From assembly GCA_947497185.1 (NCBI GenBank), contig CANMFL010000002.1, positions 1-64,000 on the forward strand: 64,000 nucleotides of DNA, given 5' to 3'. The notes under the pieces were generated by a model, which saw nothing but the letters and a program-made list of their open reading frames with translations, was not told the origin of the DNA and did no database searches. Shown here one piece after another: positions 1-7,903 of this stretch. The position numbers and the translations under genes are program-made. This stretch comes from an uncultured Paracoccaceae bacterium. GTDB lineage: Bacteria; Pseudomonadota; Alphaproteobacteria; Rhodobacterales; Rhodobacteraceae. Every line of letters begins with the position of its first letter. Positions within the stretch are counted from its first letter, which is position 1.

Positions 1-77
1 TCCACTCCTTTTCCAGCCAGGAAAGTAGCAGTCGGAAACTCTAATTCAAAATGGTCCAGTTTTTAGGGGGCAGAGCA
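1..77 (-). mobile_element. Probable outer end of an IS3-type insertion sequence (partial)
   Basis: Read on the minus strand, the first 77 bases start with TGCTCTGCCCCCTA, continue through CTGGACCATTTTGAA, and finish at the window edge with AAGGAGTGGA. That last string looks like a ribosome-binding site for a gene starting just outside the window. A TG...CA terminus, a C-rich tip and a short leader to the first transposase frame are typical of IS3-family elements. I infer the family from memory of such ends; no transposase codons are visible here, so the call rests on the terminus alone. Confidence 0.4.
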
Positions 78-94
78 CCTGTCACTGAGCCCAT

Positions 95-148
95 AGGCTA
101 AATCCGTCTGGGGTAAGGGGAAGAACCTCCTTCACCCGGTTTGTGCAA
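95..148 (+). other. Structured repeat element, copy A
   Basis: This 54-base element shares its flanks with a second copy at 43897-43949. AGGCTAAAT, one variable base and CGTCTGGGGT stand on the left; CCGG, one variable base and TTGTGCAA stand on the right. The middle differs in sequence between the copies, but both can fold: here AAGG-GG pairs with CC-T-CCTT around an AAGAA loop, inside an outer CTGGG/CCCGG stem. Conserved flanks with a changed but still paired hairpin suggest a structured RNA or a DNA hairpin element. It lies just outside the IS end and just before a truncated gene remnant. Confidence 0.5.
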
Positions 149-177
149 CAAAATCCCCAGAGATATGCTTCGCTGAA

Positions 178-384
178 TTGCGAGATGGGTTTTTAATCGA
201 TAGTCCACTTTTGGCAAGCGGGGTTAGCGCCGGATTTGACGGACCGCTGGCCGAGGTCAGCTATCGGCCTGATATATCGCCAGAAGCAAAGATGATTTGG
301 CGCGATACAATGAGCGACGACAGCGTCGTAACTTATCAGGAAGAACCGGGGCAACATGGTTACAACAAATCGCCATTGTGGTGA
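178..384 (+). pseudogene. C-terminal remnant of a phospholipase-D-like / cardiolipin-synthase-like protein
   Basis: The open frame begins at a TTG with no ribosome-binding site and encodes 68 residues. The stretch from GFLIDSPLLASG through AEVSYRPDIS, MIWRD and VVTYQEEPG resembles the tail of PLD-superfamily phosphatidyltransferases of the YmdC type, after the second HKD motif. No HKD motif is present and the frame upstream does not look like the family, so the 5' part seems to be lost. An IS end and a repeat element lie immediately to the left, consistent with rearrangement. The homology is judged by eye and could be wrong. Confidence 0.35.
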
Positions 385-564
385 TTGGGTTCTTGCCGGT
401 CGAGTGGTTGATTTGATCTGAACATTTCAAATGTCCGGTGTATCGCGTTAGCGGTAACAAAGCATGCGCCTCGCGGATTTAGGCCAAGCGCCATGGAACC
501 ATCGAAGGCCTTCTGGGTTTTTCTCGAGATGCTTAAAAATGTAACGAAATGAAAAGAGCCCCTC

Positions 565-2541
565 ATGTCACATAAATCCTTTAAAATGACGACGGCTATC
601 GCCGCATGCCTTTCCATTACAGCACCCGCGCCAATTTGGGCGCAAGAGGCGGGTCAAAGCTTCCCCTGCGTGGCGCCCGACGGTGCCGACGTGACTGATC
701 CCACGATGCTTTCCGAGGCGCTCATGACGTATCTTGTCGAGGGCACGCAGAGCGATGACTTTGGAAGTTGTGACGCCGTTGCTGTTCAAAGCGCGCTTGA
801 AGTAGGTGGCGAAGATCTTGAGGCCGCCTTGGCCAATGCGCCTGCTGAACTGCAAGCGCAACTGCCGGTTGCTGATGGAAATGTGGCTGTTGATAAGGTT
901 GATGCCGAAGACGATTCAGAGCCTATGGCCGAGGTGGAAGCAGAGGTTGAGGCGGCAACTGACGTTGAATCCGAAGTCGATGTTGCTCCGGACGTAGAAG
1001 CTGCGCCTGAGAATGAACCAGAAATTGCGCCTACGGCAGAGGTCGAAGTGGCGCCTGAATTGGAAGCCGACGCAGAGGGCCAAGCGGAAGCAGAAACCGA
1101 CGAATTGGCTGATGCGCTTGGGGAAGACGCCGAGGCTGCAGAGGGCGTGTCTGAGGCTGCACCTGAAGTCGAAACAGGTGAACAAGATGCTGGCGCAGAC
1201 ACAGGTGATGCAGACGAACTAAGCGCAACCGATGCCGCGCCCGTTGAAGATGCAGTCTCTGATGAGGCGATCGATGTGCTCGAGGACACCACTGCAGAAA
1301 CGGCAGATGAGACCGACGATGCAGCAGAAGCTGACGATACAGCAGAAATTGATGCCACCGCTGAGGTTAATGCCGCAGAGATTGCCGACGTCGCAGATGG
1401 TGCCGGCGAAGCTGGCGGCGAGCAACTTACAGACGAAGAACGCCAAGCGCTTAACCAAGAACGTGAGAGTGACGCCGTAACTGCTGCACCAGCGGCTGCT
1501 GCCGGTGATGAGGGCGAAAGTACCGTTGACGCAGAAGCCGAAGTTGAAACCGAAGTCGTCGCGGAAACTGATGTGCGCCGCAGTGACGAAGATTTTGCAA
1601 CTGCGGCTGTCGGCGATGCGCAAGTTGCCGAGGACGACAAAGACGATGGTGGTCTGTCCAATTTCGAAAAGGCATTATTGCTGGGGCTTGGTGCGGCGGC
1701 AGTCGGCTCTGTTCTGAACAATGGTGACCAAGTTGTGTCCAACTCTGGCGACCGTGTGATCATTGAGCGCGATGGCGAACTGCGCGTCCTCAAAAACGAC
1801 GATGTCTTGCTGCGCAGACCCGGAGCGCAGGTGCAAACGCAGACTTTTAACGACGGATCGACACGCTCTGTTCTCGCCTATGACGACGGCAGTCAGATCA
1901 TCACGGTCCGCGCAAACGACGGCACCGTGCTGCGGCGCACGTTGATCCGCGCGCAGGACGGGACCGAGGTCGTGCTCTTTGATGACACTCAAGTCGCTGA
2001 ACCAATTGAGTTTTCTGAATTACCTGCGGTTGAGGCGCGTAAAGACGTGCAATCCATCGATACGTCCGACCAAGCCGCATTGAGAGACGCGCTGCAAGCG
2101 GCGTTGCTTGCAGATGTAAACCGCCAGTTCTCTTTGCAGCAAATTCGTGACTTCAAACGTGTCCGCAATCTTGCGCCAGAAGTTGAGCTGGACCAAATTA
2201 CGTTTGCAACGGGATCTGCGGCGATCCAACCCGCCCAAGCCGAAGAACTGCGCGCACTCGGGTTATCAATGGTGAATATTATCGAGACCAATCCACAGGC
2301 GGTTTTCTTGGTCGAAGGTCACACCGACGCGGTCGGAAGCGCGAGCTATAATCTTTCACTGTCAGACCGACGCGCGGAAACGGTTGCTCTGGCGTTGACT
2401 GAATATTTCGGTGTGCCACCGCAAAACCTGATCACTCAAGGCTACGGTGAGACTGACCTTAAAATTGAAGTGCTGACGGACGAGCGGGCCAATCGCCGGG
2501 CATCTGTCCGCAATATTACGCGCCTGTTGAAACGCTTTTAA
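565..2541 (+). CDS. OmpA-family outer-membrane/peptidoglycan-binding protein with long acidic region
   Basis: A 658-residue exported protein. A signal peptide ends near AQ at residue 27. Roughly residues 85-360 are low-complexity and very rich in Glu, Ala, Asp and Val. A short hydrophobic glycine-rich helix (LLLGLGAAAVGS, about 370-385) follows, then a beta-rich part with repeated DG pairs. The C-terminal 110 residues form an OmpA-like peptidoglycan-binding domain (EGHTDAVGSASYNLSLSDRR, then QGYGE and NRRASVRN). The C-terminal domain probably holds murein while the acidic arm spans the periplasm or binds cations; that role is inference. A terminator follows directly. A Ser/Ala-rich frame of 335 codons on the opposite strand is an artefact of the biased composition. 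Confidence 0.9.
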   Translation: MSHKSFKMTTAIAACLSITAPAPIWAQEAGQSFPCVAPDGADVTDPTMLSEALMTYLVEGTQSDDFGSCDAVAVQSALEVGGEDLEAALANAPAELQAQLPVADGNVAVDKVDAEDDSEPMAEVEAEVEAATDVESEVDVAPDVEAAPENEPEIAPTAEVEVAPELEADAEGQAEAETDELADALGEDAEAAEGVSEAAPEVETGEQDAGADTGDADELSATDAAPVEDAVSDEAIDVLEDTTAETADETDDAAEADDTAEIDATAEVNAAEIADVADGAGEAGGEQLTDEERQALNQERESDAVTAAPAAAAGDEGESTVDAEAEVETEVVAETDVRRSDEDFATAAVGDAQVAEDDKDDGGLSNFEKALLLGLGAAAVGSVLNNGDQVVSNSGDRVIIERDGELRVLKNDDVLLRRPGAQVQTQTFNDGSTRSVLAYDDGSQIITVRANDGTVLRRTLIRAQDGTEVVLFDDTQVAEPIEFSELPAVEARKDVQSIDTSDQAALRDALQAALLADVNRQFSLQQIRDFKRVRNLAPEVELDQITFATGSAAIQPAQAEELRALGLSMVNIIETNPQAVFLVEGHTDAVGSASYNLSLSDRRAETVALALTEYFGVPPQNLITQGYGETDLKIEVLTDERANRRASVRNITRLLKRF

Positions 2542-2563
2542 CATAAGTTCTTCATCAATCTGG

Positions 2564-2596
2564 AAAGGGGGCCTCGTGAGGTGAGGCCCCTTTTTA
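2564..2596 (+). terminator. Rho-independent terminator of the OmpA-family gene
   Basis: A GC-rich stem (AAGGGGGCCTC paired with GAGGCCCCTT) with a 6-7-base loop is followed by a run of T, starting 23 bases after the stop codon. Confidence 0.8.
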
Positions 2597-2754
2597 ACAT
2601 GCCATTGAAATGAATATCCCGTGTCCGAGAGTGTGGACATACATCACTAACTTCGCGTTTCCCGACTAGGGCCAACATGCAGCGTCGCTAGCGGAGGAAT
2701 TGATCAAAAACCCAGAAATTTGCGGCGTCAATAATCTGGACACGATCATCCGCC

Positions 2755-3681
2755 TTATTGCCGCCCTCCACTCAGGTACTCGGACCGCTGACCTCTCCTA
2801 ATATAAGTCCAAGCAACAAAACGGCTTGTTTTATGCCCTTGCGCCATTTCAACAACTCTAAAGTCAGCGACTTTCGCCTTTGTTAAAATTCGGTGAAGTG
2901 GCCTCAGGTTATCTTTTTTCGACACCAGCGACGTAAACCATAGGCATTGGTCGGCGAACGCTTTGCTCTGTTCAATCATGCTCGCGATGAACTTTATCTC
3001 GCCACCCGGGCACCAAAGTTCAGCGTTTTGGCCCCCGAAATTGAGTTTGTTAGAATGCCCTTTTCCAAGGTTGCGCCACTTGCGTTGGGTTCCTTTATTC
3101 GCGTGCTCGATGGACGCATGAAACGGCGGATTACACATGGTGATGTGGAATGCATCTCTGGGATTGATCACGCCTTTAAAGATATCTTCAGGTTTCGGTT
3201 GTAGCCTAAGGGAGACATCCAGTTCGTTGAATTCGCAGATCTGCTGTGCCGATTTGATCGCGGCCGGGTCGATATCGACGCCAGTAAAATGCCAGTCGTA
3301 TTCGCTTTGCCCAGTAAGCGGATACACCAAGCTCGCGCCGGTCCCGATGTCTAACGCTTTGATGTGGCGCCCGCGCGGGATTTGTTCATTGTTACTTTCG
3401 GCAAGCAGGTCTGCCAGATAGTGGATGTAGTCGACGCGACCGGGGATCGGCGGGCATAGGTAACTGGCTGGGATATCCCAGAAATCAACGGCGTAGTACG
3501 TCTTGAGCAGCGCACGGTTCAGCATGCGGACCGCCGCCCCATCGTGAAAATCAATCGTCGTCTGACCAAGCGGATTGCTGATCGTGTATGGCTCTAGTTC
3601 CGGTAGTTCCGCCATCAAACGTGTAAAATCGTAACCGTTTTTGTGTTGATTACGGGGGTGCAGTTTTGTTTTGGCGGACAC
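2755..3681 (-). CDS. rlmF: 23S rRNA (adenine(1618)-N6)-methyltransferase RlmF
   Basis: The 308-residue protein carries the N-terminal LHPRNQHKNGYDF block typical of RlmF (YbiN), a SAM-binding LDIGTGAS motif near residue 112, and the NPPF catalytic tetrapeptide of adenine-N6 methyltransferases (CNPPFHAS). The enzyme adds one methyl group to A1618 (E. coli numbering) of 23S rRNA. Length matches the family. It stands alone, convergent with the OmpA gene and upstream of a cell-wall hydrolase on the same strand with a 77-base gap. The first ATG gives the expected N-terminus. Confidence 0.92.
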   Translation of the reverse strand: MSAKTKLHPRNQHKNGYDFTRLMAELPELEPYTISNPLGQTTIDFHDGAAVRMLNRALLKTYYAVDFWDIPASYLCPPIPGRVDYIHYLADLLAESNNEQIPRGRHIKALDIGTGASLVYPLTGQSEYDWHFTGVDIDPAAIKSAQQICEFNELDVSLRLQPKPEDIFKGVINPRDAFHITMCNPPFHASIEHANKGTQRKWRNLGKGHSNKLNFGGQNAELWCPGGEIKFIASMIEQSKAFADQCLWFTSLVSKKDNLRPLHRILTKAKVADFRVVEMAQGHKTSRFVAWTYIRRGQRSEYLSGGRQ

Positions 3682-3758
3682 GGGGTTGCCTTCATAAAGG
3701 TGGTGATCGTTGGCCGCAGCACAAGTTCATATCAGGCATTACGAAAGTGAGAACGCGG

Positions 3759-4280
3759 CTAGCCCGTGATGCCTTCGGTCTGTGGAAGCGGGTTTGGCGA
3801 TGTCACATCTTCGGGCCGTCGCTTTTCATAAAAGGCGTTACCACCCGCCGTTAAGACATAGTGAATATTGTTGAAATTGGCGGTGTACCAAGCGGCGTGA
3901 AAAAAGCGTGCGCCGCTTACCTTCGGGTGTCGTTCGCCGGTCAGGACGGCCGACGCCGAGGCCAACGCCAATGCACGGCCTTGATCATTCATCGACTTGG
4001 TCATCACGCCCGGCGCGAATTGGTTTTTCTGGCTGACCACCGCGCAGACGGTATCGGGGAAGTCGTCAGATTGCACACGGTTCATCAACACGCTGCCGAC
4101 CGCGATCATCCCATCCCGACTAGAGCGGTTCGATTCAAAATACATCGCCCGCGCCATGCAGTTGACGTCAGAAGATGCAACCGTCGTGATCGTCGGCTCT
4201 GGTTGACGCGTGCAACCAGCAAGGCCGACGGTTGCCATCAGACCCAATATCAACGCTTTTTTGTGTTTAGAGTTTAACAA
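3759..4280 (-). CDS. SleB-type cell wall hydrolase, predicted lipoprotein
   Basis: 173 residues. The N-terminus has a lipoprotein signal with lipobox LAGC (Cys 22). The rest is one hydrolase-2/SleB-type domain: ARAMYFESNRSS with the catalytic Glu, GSVLMNRV, CAVVSQKNQFAPG and FFHAAWYT are family hallmarks. Such enzymes cut peptidoglycan (lytic transglycosylase or amidase activity) and are common in Rhodobacterales. It would act at the inner face of the outer membrane or in the periplasm. The start is the ATG that opens the signal peptide. No partner gene is adjacent. Confidence 0.85.
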   Translation of the reverse strand: MLNSKHKKALILGLMATVGLAGCTRQPEPTITTVASSDVNCMARAMYFESNRSSRDGMIAVGSVLMNRVQSDDFPDTVCAVVSQKNQFAPGVMTKSMNDQGRALALASASAVLTGERHPKVSGARFFHAAWYTANFNNIHYVLTAGGNAFYEKRRPEDVTSPNPLPQTEGITG

Positions 4281-4494
4281 TAGGCGTACTCCCTTAACCG
4301 CTTGTAACGACCCGCGTTCGTGGCCTCAAGCTAGGAAGCAGGCAGGCGGCGGAACCATACCAAGGTAAAACCGGACAGGGGGAATGCGATGATGCTATGT
4401 CGTTGAACGCAAAGATCGGCAAACGCAGCGTTGGGGCGGAATGAAGCAGCATACAGACGACCATACCACGCGTTAGCCTGACGGAGACCGGGAA
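4281..4494. other. Intergenic stretch with no assignable gene
   Basis: This stretch runs between the SleB-type gene and a possible small membrane-protein frame. It includes an 11-codon frame from an ATG at 4441 that ends at TAG 4474-4476. I see no RNA gene, terminator or repeat in it. Confidence 0.4.
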
Positions 4495-4614
4495 GTGTTG
4501 GGTATCTTCTCCTTGGTTTTGCTGCCTGTCCTGACGCCACCCGCTGCGCTGTTTTTTCTCGCGATCACGGCTGTGCTGCTCTGGGCCAGCCCAAATACCG
4601 TCGAAAATGGCTGA
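4495..4614 (+). CDS. Possible small hydrophobic membrane peptide (39 aa)
   Basis: A GTG-started frame of 39 codons encodes one strongly hydrophobic segment (LGIFSLVLLPVL, then AALFFLAITAVLLWA) ending in the polar tail SPNTVENG. That pattern resembles single- or double-pass small membrane proteins. GGAGA lies 7 bases before the start. It ends 1 base before the convergent LysR gene's stop codon. No family is recognised; the frame may be fortuitous. Confidence 0.3.
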   Translation: MLGIFSLVLLPVLTPPAALFFLAITAVLLWASPNTVENG

Positions 4615-4615
4615 C

Positions 4616-5551
4616 TTACTCTGATCGGTATTCGACGATGCAGCTTTGTGGTCCAGTTTGTGCGAAATGCGCGCGGCATGCTGCGACGAAATGTTGAACC
4701 AATCGGCGCGGGCGCGATTTATCGTAACCGATTGCGAGGGTTAAAGGCGGCAGCGGGTCAGAGATCGGCACGCCAACCAATGCTTCGCCGCAATAACTTG
4801 TTTTGGTCAATGGCTGCATGTTTAAAACGGCACAGCCATGTCCTGCGCTGACAAGGCTTCGGACCATCTCGGTCGAGTTAGCGTAAGCAGCAATTGATAT
4901 TTCATCGGCTTGGGCTTCGAACAGGCTTTGATAATAGGGGGCGGCGACAGGTCGGTTGAGGACGACCAACGGCTGCGTGGCAATCTGTGCGACAGTGACG
5001 CTGGATTGCTTGGCGAACGTGTGTCCCGCAGGCACCAGACAAAACGCGGGTGTTTCGATCAAGACATCAAAAGTAACAGAAGGGCGGGCACCTTCGCTGA
5101 CAAATAGGATAGCATCGTAGTTTCCGTTCAGCAGGCCATCTTGGACGCTATCGTTGTCGCATTCGTCTAGATGTAGCGTGATATCACTGTCTTTGGGAAT
5201 GAAACTGGCAAGGATCTGCGGCAAGAATGCCGGGGCAATTGGCGCGTAATATCCGATACGCAATGTCCCGCTAAGCGCTTGTTTCAGATCAGCGCCTTCA
5301 GCTAAAACCGCCGCGTAATCCTCAAGCAATCGTTCGAACTTTTGGGCGACCTGTCGCCCGCTGGCATTGGCTTCAATCCCGCGCGACCGCTGCCTAATGG
5401 TGAGCGTCAGATCAAAGGCGGCTTCGACCTGATCAATAGCAGCGCCAATCGCTGAGGCGGCGATATTCAGCTCTGCCGCTGCCTTCGAGATATTACCATG
5501 GCGCAACGCCGTCGTGAAATACTCCATCGCCTTGAGCGAAATTGCCATCAC
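4616..5551 (-). CDS. LysR-family transcriptional regulator
   Basis: 311 residues with the LysR plan: a winged helix-turn-helix at about residues 5-65 (NISKAAAELNIAASAIGAAI) and a periplasmic-binding-like effector domain from about 95 to 300 (GTLRIGYYAPIAPAFLPQIL). LysR regulators usually act on a divergent neighbour, and a sterol-desaturase-type gene starts 100 bases away in the opposite direction. A perfect 12-base inverted repeat in that gap is the natural candidate operator. The effector is unknown. The recognition helix lacks the usual Gln-Pro-Ser pattern (AASAIGAAI in place of TQPAVSRQI), which is mildly atypical. Confidence 0.85.
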   Translation of the reverse strand: MMAISLKAMEYFTTALRHGNISKAAAELNIAASAIGAAIDQVEAAFDLTLTIRQRSRGIEANASGRQVAQKFERLLEDYAAVLAEGADLKQALSGTLRIGYYAPIAPAFLPQILASFIPKDSDITLHLDECDNDSVQDGLLNGNYDAILFVSEGARPSVTFDVLIETPAFCLVPAGHTFAKQSSVTVAQIATQPLVVLNRPVAAPYYQSLFEAQADEISIAAYANSTEMVRSLVSAGHGCAVLNMQPLTKTSYCGEALVGVPISDPLPPLTLAIGYDKSRPRRLVQHFVAACRAHFAQTGPQSCIVEYRSE

Positions 5552-5606
5552 TACCCCTGTTAATCAGATTTAGTTCCTCATTTTAATCTGTTTTCCATGC
5601 ATTCAG

Positions 5607-5643
5607 CTTTCTGTCAAACTCAGCGATATACTTTGACAGAAAG
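5607..5643. promoter_or_regulatory. Candidate operator: 12-base perfect inverted repeat
   Basis: CTTTCTGTCAAA at 5607-5618 is repeated in inverted form as TTTGACAGAAAG at 5632-5643, with a 13-base spacer. It lies in the 100-base gap between the divergent LysR gene and the hydroxylase gene, ending 8 bases before the hydroxylase ATG. Size and location fit a LysR binding site, though LysR sites usually contain a T-N11-A core, which was not matched exactly. Confidence 0.6.
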
Positions 5644-5651
5644 ATATCCAG

Positions 5652-6632
5652 ATGGATCAGGAGCCTCTCAAAGGTTGGAACCACGTGCCGACCGTCCCGC
5701 TTCAAGTATCGCCGTTCTTTCGTTGGCCGTTACGCCCGTTTGAAATGCTCGCGTGGGTCTGGAACTCTTGGTTCTTGATCACCGAGAAGCTGATTATCGT
5801 CGGCATCGCCTTTGTCTCGTTTTACTGGTTTCAGCCACCGCTCGCGGAATCCAAGACGCTGGCTTTCGGTTGGATTACAGAGATGTATGTCCGTAACTTG
5901 GTCCTCATGATCGCAGTGGCAGGCGGGCTGCATCTGTATTTCTATACCTTCACCAAGCAGGGCAAAGAACTGCGATATGATCCGCGCCCGCTGATGAAGA
6001 ATGGCCGGCAGTTCACCTTGGGCGGGCAGATCAAAGACAACATGTTCTGGACGCTGGCGAGCGGTGTCTCGGTCTGGACCGCCTACGAGGTATTGATGTT
6101 TTGGGCGCTTGCAAACGGGTACGCGCCACTGCTCACGTGGGCCGCCCATCCGGTTTGGTTCGTCGCAATGTTCCTGCTAATCCCAATCTGGGAGAGCTTT
6201 TATTTCTACTGGATACACCGTTTTTTGCACATTCCGTTTTTCTACAAACACATCCACGCGCTGCATCACCGCAATATCAATGTTGGACCGTGGTCGGGGT
6301 TGTCGATGCATCCTGTGGAGCATGTGATTTTTCTAGGCTCGGTGCTGATCCATTGGATTGTTGCGGCACATCCCGTCCACATCCTGTTCCACCTGCAATA
6401 TTACACGCTGACCGCCGCCACGACGCACACCGGCTTTGAAGGATTGGTTGTCAAAGACGAAAACAGACTGGCGCTGGGCACGTTCCACCACCAGATGCAC
6501 CATCGCTATTTCGAATGTAACTACGGCTCGCTTGAGATTCCGTGGGACAAGTTCTTCGGCTCGTTCCACGACGGCACGACAACGGCTGACGCGCGGATCA
6601 AGGAGCGGCGCAAACGGATGGCGAGGAGCTAA
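5652..6632 (+). CDS. Sterol desaturase / fatty acid hydroxylase family protein
   Basis: 326 residues with several membrane segments (about 40-60, 75-100, 130-175) and the histidine clusters that bind a di-iron centre in this superfamily: HRFLH, HALHH and HHQMHH, plus further His residues between. Enzymes of this family insert oxygen or double bonds into lipids (fatty acids, sterols, carotenoids); the substrate cannot be read from sequence. It is divergent from a LysR regulator that probably controls it. The start ATG has only a weak ribosome-binding site (GATATCC) and abuts the candidate operator. Confidence 0.85.
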   Translation: MDQEPLKGWNHVPTVPLQVSPFFRWPLRPFEMLAWVWNSWFLITEKLIIVGIAFVSFYWFQPPLAESKTLAFGWITEMYVRNLVLMIAVAGGLHLYFYTFTKQGKELRYDPRPLMKNGRQFTLGGQIKDNMFWTLASGVSVWTAYEVLMFWALANGYAPLLTWAAHPVWFVAMFLLIPIWESFYFYWIHRFLHIPFFYKHIHALHHRNINVGPWSGLSMHPVEHVIFLGSVLIHWIVAAHPVHILFHLQYYTLTAATTHTGFEGLVVKDENRLALGTFHHQMHHRYFECNYGSLEIPWDKFFGSFHDGTTTADARIKERRKRMARS

Positions 6633-6982
6633 GCATTGACTGCATTAATCGTCAAAGGACTGCTACCGGCGCAAGGCGAACGCCAGCTTGCCTATTGCCG
6701 GTCGCCCTGCGAGGAAAAAGCGGATTGCTTTGTCAAAGGCGGGCTTGGATATGATCGGCATCGGCTTCATTCCTGAACGTGCGTATTCCGCAAACCCAAT
6801 TCTCAATAAGCATCTTCAGTTCGGAATGCCGCGAGGCAAACTTGCCGACGTGACATCCCGTGCGTTTCCCGACGCAGGGCAGTCGTGAACATCGACGAGG
6901 ACGCACGACAGGACGTGTGGAAGGACTAGCGGGAAAGGGGGCGCAAAACTGGAATTGGGGCTTTGCAAATCGGCCTTCCGAT
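6633..6982. other. Intergenic stretch without a recognisable gene
   Basis: These 350 bases lie between the convergent hydroxylase and LysR genes. A 66-codon frame at 6688-6888 matches no family I recognise and has no ribosome-binding site. No clear terminator or repeat was found. Confidence 0.4.
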
Positions 6983-7882
6983 TCACTTCCGGCGATATTT
7001 AAATATATCAGAAAGCTCTCGCGTTGCCTCAACGATGAATTCACTCGTTTGTTGGATGCGTGCAAGGTGGCGGTTTTCTTCGAGGTAGGTCATCCAGTAG
7101 GTGCGCTGAAATTCTATTTTGTCCGCCAGCACAGGTTCGAGATCCGTGTCGCGCGCCATGTAGTAGGGCAAAACGCCCAACCCGATATTGCCCATCACCG
7201 CATCAAATTGCGCTTTCACGGTCGAGCCACGGTAGACGACTTGGAGATCGGGCAGCAGGATTGTGTTGAAGTCCAGCGTATCTGTGTAAAGCAATTCTTC
7301 GACGTAACCGATGAAGGGATATGCATGTAGATCGGCGCGTTGCTTTGGACGCTCGCGCCCTTCAAAGAACTTTGGCCCAGCATAAATGCGCAGATCGTAA
7401 TCAATCAGTTTGCGCATAACCAATGCGCCGCGCTCGGGTCGGTCCAGTGAAATGGCGATGTCCACATCACGACGCCATAGCTTGTGTGCGATGGGCATGG
7501 GGACCAGATCGATTTCCAGCGTTGGGTTGCTCGCAATCAGTCTTGGCAAAATGTGCGACAGTACTTCATTGCCGAAACCGTCGGGTGCGCCCACGCGCAC
7601 CTTTTGCTTGCCAACCCCGTTTATGCGCCCCGCAAGGTCGGAAATCGCACTAGCTGAGCCTTCCATTTGTTCGGCGAAAGGCAAAATGCGTTGACCGAAT
7701 TCGCTCAGCACCATGCCATCTTTTGTCTGTTCGAATAAAGCCAGACCCAGCTGATCTTGCAGGGCTTTGAGTCGCCGCGCGATTGTCGTGTGCGAATACT
7801 TGAGCCGTTTGGCCGCCTGACTTTGACGGCCTGTACGTTGAATTTCGAGAAAGACACGTAGGTCGTCCCAGTTAAAACTCAT
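6983..7882 (-). CDS. LysR-family transcriptional regulator next to TRAP transporter
   Basis: 299 residues. An N-terminal helix-turn-helix (WDDLRVFLEIQRTGRQSQAA, then HTTIARRLKALQ) is followed by a substrate-binding-like effector domain. It resembles the LysR group that starts with W-(D/N)-D-L-R. The gene lies 21 bases downstream of the TRAP large permease on the same strand, so it is probably co-transcribed with the transporter and regulates it or the divergent GMC oxidoreductase. The ligand may be the transported substrate; that is inference. Confidence 0.85.
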   Translation of the reverse strand: MSFNWDDLRVFLEIQRTGRQSQAAKRLKYSHTTIARRLKALQDQLGLALFEQTKDGMVLSEFGQRILPFAEQMEGSASAISDLAGRINGVGKQKVRVGAPDGFGNEVLSHILPRLIASNPTLEIDLVPMPIAHKLWRRDVDIAISLDRPERGALVMRKLIDYDLRIYAGPKFFEGRERPKQRADLHAYPFIGYVEELLYTDTLDFNTILLPDLQVVYRGSTVKAQFDAVMGNIGLGVLPYYMARDTDLEPVLADKIEFQRTYWMTYLEENRHLARIQQTSEFIVEATRELSDIFKYRRK

Positions 7883-7903
7883 GCGGCGTCTCCTTGTTCG
7901 GGA

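Noticed and set aside
786..1793. 335-codon minus-strand frame inside the OmpA-family gene
   Set aside because: Its product is almost only Ser, Ala, Thr and Val; it arises from the Glu/Ala/Asp-rich codons of the real gene on the other strand.
6688..6888. 66-codon frame in the gap after the hydroxylase gene
   Set aside because: No ribosome-binding site, no family, no conserved feature visible.
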